Of a stretch of 32,615 nt of DNA, positions 30,160 through 32,615 are shown in pieces. This stretch comes from Gemmatimonadota bacterium (GTDB taxonomy: Bacteria; Gemmatimonadota; Gemmatimonadetes; Longimicrobiales; Gaopeijiaceae): positions 1 through 32,615 of the forward strand of contig JAJDNC010000056.1 in assembly GCA_022340865.1 (NCBI GenBank), in the 5' to 3' direction. Each line of letters starts with the position of its first letter. Position 1 is the first letter of the stretch. Below the pieces are notes generated by a model. The model was not told the DNA's origin, made no database searches, and saw only the letters and a program-made list of their open reading frames with translations. Made by a program: the position numbers and the translations under genes.

Positions 30160-32615
30160 ATGGGTCCGACGTTGACCAAACGAGCCTGGCTGGGATCCCT
30201 CACCGCCGTCCTTCTGCTGGCCTCCGCGCTCGGCGCGCAACAGAAGCCGATTCCGGGCGTCGCGCAGCAGATGCTCCAGAACCTCACGCCGCAGCAGATC
30301 CAGGCGCGGATCCAGGCGTCGGGGCTCACCCCGGCCCAGATCCGCGACCGGCTCCAGCGCGCGGGATACGACCCCTCGCTCCTGGACGCCTATCTGGGGG
30401 GCACGACCACCACCACCCCCGCTCAGGACGCCACGTTCCTCCAGGAGCTCCAGAGCATCGGGGTCCTCAGGGTGGGCGGTCTCCCCGGCGTCTCCGACAC
30501 CCTGGGGCTCCAGGGGCTGACGGGGCTGGACACGCTCCTGCAGCGCACGGACACCTCGATGATGCCCGGCGTGCCCGACACGACGCTCCACGTGTTCGGC
30601 ATGGACGTGTTCAGCCGGCAGACCACCCAGTTCAACCCGGTGCTGACGGGGCCCGTGGGGCCGGACTACCGGCTGGGGCCCGGGGACCAGCTGAACCTGA
30701 TCCTCACCGGCGACGTGGAGCTGGCCTACCAGCTCGACGTGAGCCGGGAGGGGTACATCGTCATCCCCGACGTGGGGCAGGTGTTCGTGAACGGCCTCAC
30801 CCTGGGCCGGCTCCGGGACGAGCTCTACACGCGGCTGGGAAAGGTGTACAGCGGGGTCAAGCGCACGCCGAACGCCACCACGCACTTCGAGGTGTCCCTG
30901 GGGGCTCTCCGCACGAACCAGGTCTACGTGGTGGGCGACGTGCAGCGCCCCGGCGCCTACCAGGTGAGCTCGGTGGCCACGATCCTGGAGGCCCTCTACG
31001 CCGCCGGGGGCCCCACGGAGACCGGGAGCTTCCGCCACGTCATCCTGCGCCGCGGCGACAAGGAGGTGGGGGAGTTCGACCTGTACCGTTACCTCACCGC
31101 GGGCGAGACGCCGGTGCAGCTCCGCCTCGAGGAGGGCGACGTCGTGTTCGTGCCGCCCGTCGGCACGCAGGTGGCGCTCCGGGGGGAGGTGCGGCGCCCG
31201 GCCCTCTATGAGATGCTGCCGGGCGAGGGCCTCCCCGACCTGGTGCGCTACGCCGGAGGCCTGACGCCCAGCGCCAGCCAGAGCCGCATCCAGGTGGACA
31301 GGATCCTCCCGGTGGGCCAGCGCCGGAACGGCCGGGACCGGGAGGTCCTGGACGTGGACTACGACTCGGTGGCCAGCGGGGCCGAGGCGTTTCCGCTCCA
31401 CGCAGGGGACCAGGTCCAGGTCTTCCCCGTCCTGAACCTGCGCCGGGGCTGGGTGCGGATCGACGGCGCCGTGTACCGGCCGGGTCAGTACGAGCTCCAG
31501 CCTCGGAGCACCGTCGCCTCCCTGGTGGCCCGCGCGGGGGGACCGCTTCCCGACGTCCTGGCACCCATCCTCCACCTCTCGCGTCTGGACACCCTGAACG
31601 GCACTCGGTCCCTCATCAGGGGCTCGCTGGCCGCCGCGGGGAGCCTCCCCCTCGAGGAGTACGACGAGGTGACGCTGTTCGGCCAGGACTCGCTCCTCGT
31701 CCCGGACTCGGTGAGCGTGTACGGCCTGGTCCAGCGCCCCGGGACCTACCCCCTCGAGAAGGGGATGAACTCCGAGGACCTCATCCTCGACGCCGGCGGC
31801 TTCGCCGAGAGCGCGGATCCGCGACAGGCGGAGGTGGTGCGCACCCGCGGCCTCCCCAGCGGGAACGGCCATGTGGCCCGCTCCATCTACGTGGCGCTCT
31901 CCGGCAGGATCCCGTACCCGGACTCGGCGGCGGTGGACTCCCTCCCTCCTCGCGGAGCGGACATTGTCGGCGCCCCCCCCGCGGTGGCGGCCTCGACGGT
32001 CCGGCTCCAGCCGGGAGACGAGGTCTTCGTCCGTCAGCTCCCCAACTACCGGCCTCCACGGAGGGTGGCGGTGACCGGCGAGGTCCGGGAGCCCGGCATC
32101 TACGTCCTCGAGAGCATGAACGAGCGCCTGGCCTCGGTGATCCAGCGTGCCGGGGGACTCACCCCCCAGGCGTTCGCCGCGGGGATCCGCCTCATCCGCG
32201 ACAGCGTCACGGTGGCCACCGACGTCCAGCGTGCTCTGGAGAACCCCGGCGGCGTCGACGATCCCGTCCTGGCCGCAGGCGACAGCGTGGTGGTCCCCAT
32301 CTACGATCCCACTGTCCTGGTGACAGGTGCCGTGCAGTTCAGCACCAGGGTGACCTACCGGAAGGGCATGAACCTGAACGATGTCCTCTCCGCCGCCGGC
32401 GGCCTCACGCAGGACGCCGACGGCGCACGCACCAGCGTCGGGTACGCCAACGGCCAACGCCGCACCTTGAAGCGCTTCCTGGGCATGACGTACAGCACCC
32501 CGTCCATCCAGCCGGGCAGCAGCGTGTTCGTGCCGCGGAAGGTCCAGGGGGGGCCGGGGTTCGACTGGAACCAGGCCCTCACGCGGATCCTGGCGGTGAC
32601 CTCCACCATGGCGAC
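30160..32615 (+). CDS. SLBB-domain polysaccharide export protein (partial)
   Basis: An export protein related to Wza/Wzx-associated polysaccharide export, open to the window edge (818 codons). Residues 1-26 form a Sec signal peptide ending ALGA, without a lipobox. Residues about 38-80 are Gln/Arg-rich helices. A Poly_export domain lies at about 165-235 (DYRLGPGDQLNLILTG). Six SLBB-type repeats follow, near residues 252, 334, 428, 516, 635 and 718, each of the form VxGxVxxPGxY then AGG. The end, DWNQALTRILAVTSTMA, looks like the start of a final membrane segment, so little is missing. ATG 30160 has no visible Shine-Dalgarno sequence. E. coli Wza has far fewer repeats and is a lipoprotein. Confidence 0.9.
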   Translation, partial: MGPTLTKRAWLGSLTAVLLLASALGAQQKPIPGVAQQMLQNLTPQQIQARIQASGLTPAQIRDRLQRAGYDPSLLDAYLGGTTTTTPAQDATFLQELQSIGVLRVGGLPGVSDTLGLQGLTGLDTLLQRTDTSMMPGVPDTTLHVFGMDVFSRQTTQFNPVLTGPVGPDYRLGPGDQLNLILTGDVELAYQLDVSREGYIVIPDVGQVFVNGLTLGRLRDELYTRLGKVYSGVKRTPNATTHFEVSLGALRTNQVYVVGDVQRPGAYQVSSVATILEALYAAGGPTETGSFRHVILRRGDKEVGEFDLYRYLTAGETPVQLRLEEGDVVFVPPVGTQVALRGEVRRPALYEMLPGEGLPDLVRYAGGLTPSASQSRIQVDRILPVGQRRNGRDREVLDVDYDSVASGAEAFPLHAGDQVQVFPVLNLRRGWVRIDGAVYRPGQYELQPRSTVASLVARAGGPLPDVLAPILHLSRLDTLNGTRSLIRGSLAAAGSLPLEEYDEVTLFGQDSLLVPDSVSVYGLVQRPGTYPLEKGMNSEDLILDAGGFAESADPRQAEVVRTRGLPSGNGHVARSIYVALSGRIPYPDSAAVDSLPPRGADIVGAPPAVAASTVRLQPGDEVFVRQLPNYRPPRRVAVTGEVREPGIYVLESMNERLASVIQRAGGLTPQAFAAGIRLIRDSVTVATDVQRALENPGGVDDPVLAAGDSVVVPIYDPTVLVTGAVQFSTRVTYRKGMNLNDVLSAAGGLTQDADGARTSVGYANGQRRTLKRFLGMTYSTPSIQPGSSVFVPRKVQGGPGFDWNQALTRILAVTSTMA

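Noticed and set aside
30148..32457. 769-codon open frame on the - strand over the export gene
   Set aside because: The + frame has a signal peptide and six clear SLBB repeats; the antisense translation is low-complexity.

Overview
The window is a GC-rich bacterial chromosome segment. All genes I accept lie on the + strand, tightly packed. The organism is most likely a Gram-negative member of Gemmatimonadota or a close relative. This is inference from the long SLBB-type polysaccharide export protein, the zinc-binding forms of S4, S14, L28, L36 and adenylate kinase, the gene order and the unusual EF-Tu. No rRNA, tRNA, IS element, phage gene or CRISPR array was seen.

Layout. (1) 1-5348: the 3' end of rpoB and complete rpoC. 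(2) 5349-5731: a gene-free gap with a rpoC terminator, a large inverted-repeat element, a strong promoter and an attenuator-like hairpin before rpsL. (3) 5732-10167: the str cluster, rpsL-rpsG-fusA-tuf, with a second attenuator-like structure before fusA. (4) 10168-10410: the tuf terminator hairpin and a 130-nt structured leader before rpsJ. (5) 10411-22663: the S10 and spc clusters, rpsJ-rplC-rplD-rplW-rplB-rpsS-rplV-rpsC-rplP-rpmC-rpsQ-rplN-rplX-rplE-rpsN-rpsH-rplF-rplR-rpsE-rpmD-rplO-secY-adk-map. (6) 22660-25781: the alpha cluster, rpmJ-rpsM-rpsK-rpsD-rpoA-rplQ, with its own promoter over the map stop codon and no infA. (7) 25829-26772: an unrecognised membrane-anchored protein, rpmB and a strong terminator. 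(8) 26856-32615: the start of a polysaccharide locus, with a glycosyltransferase, a CysQ/inositol-phosphatase-like enzyme, dTDP-glucose 4,6-dehydratase and a multi-SLBB export protein that runs off the window.

How it works together. The first 26 kb encodes RNA polymerase beta, beta' and alpha, 27 ribosomal proteins, two elongation factors, the SecY channel, and the enzymes that remove N-terminal Met and balance adenylates. The last 6 kb makes and exports a surface polysaccharide. The most interesting signals are non-coding: two perfect stems each followed directly by seven T, before rpsL and fusA; a 17-bp stem enclosing a structured leader before rpsJ; and a 19-bp stem enclosing three hairpins after rpoC. 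At protein level, EF-Tu has a switch I without the usual ERGITI-type sequence, RpoB has an insertion of about 140 residues with an Asn-Gly repeat, and L4 carries a Lys/Ala-rich tandem-repeat tail.
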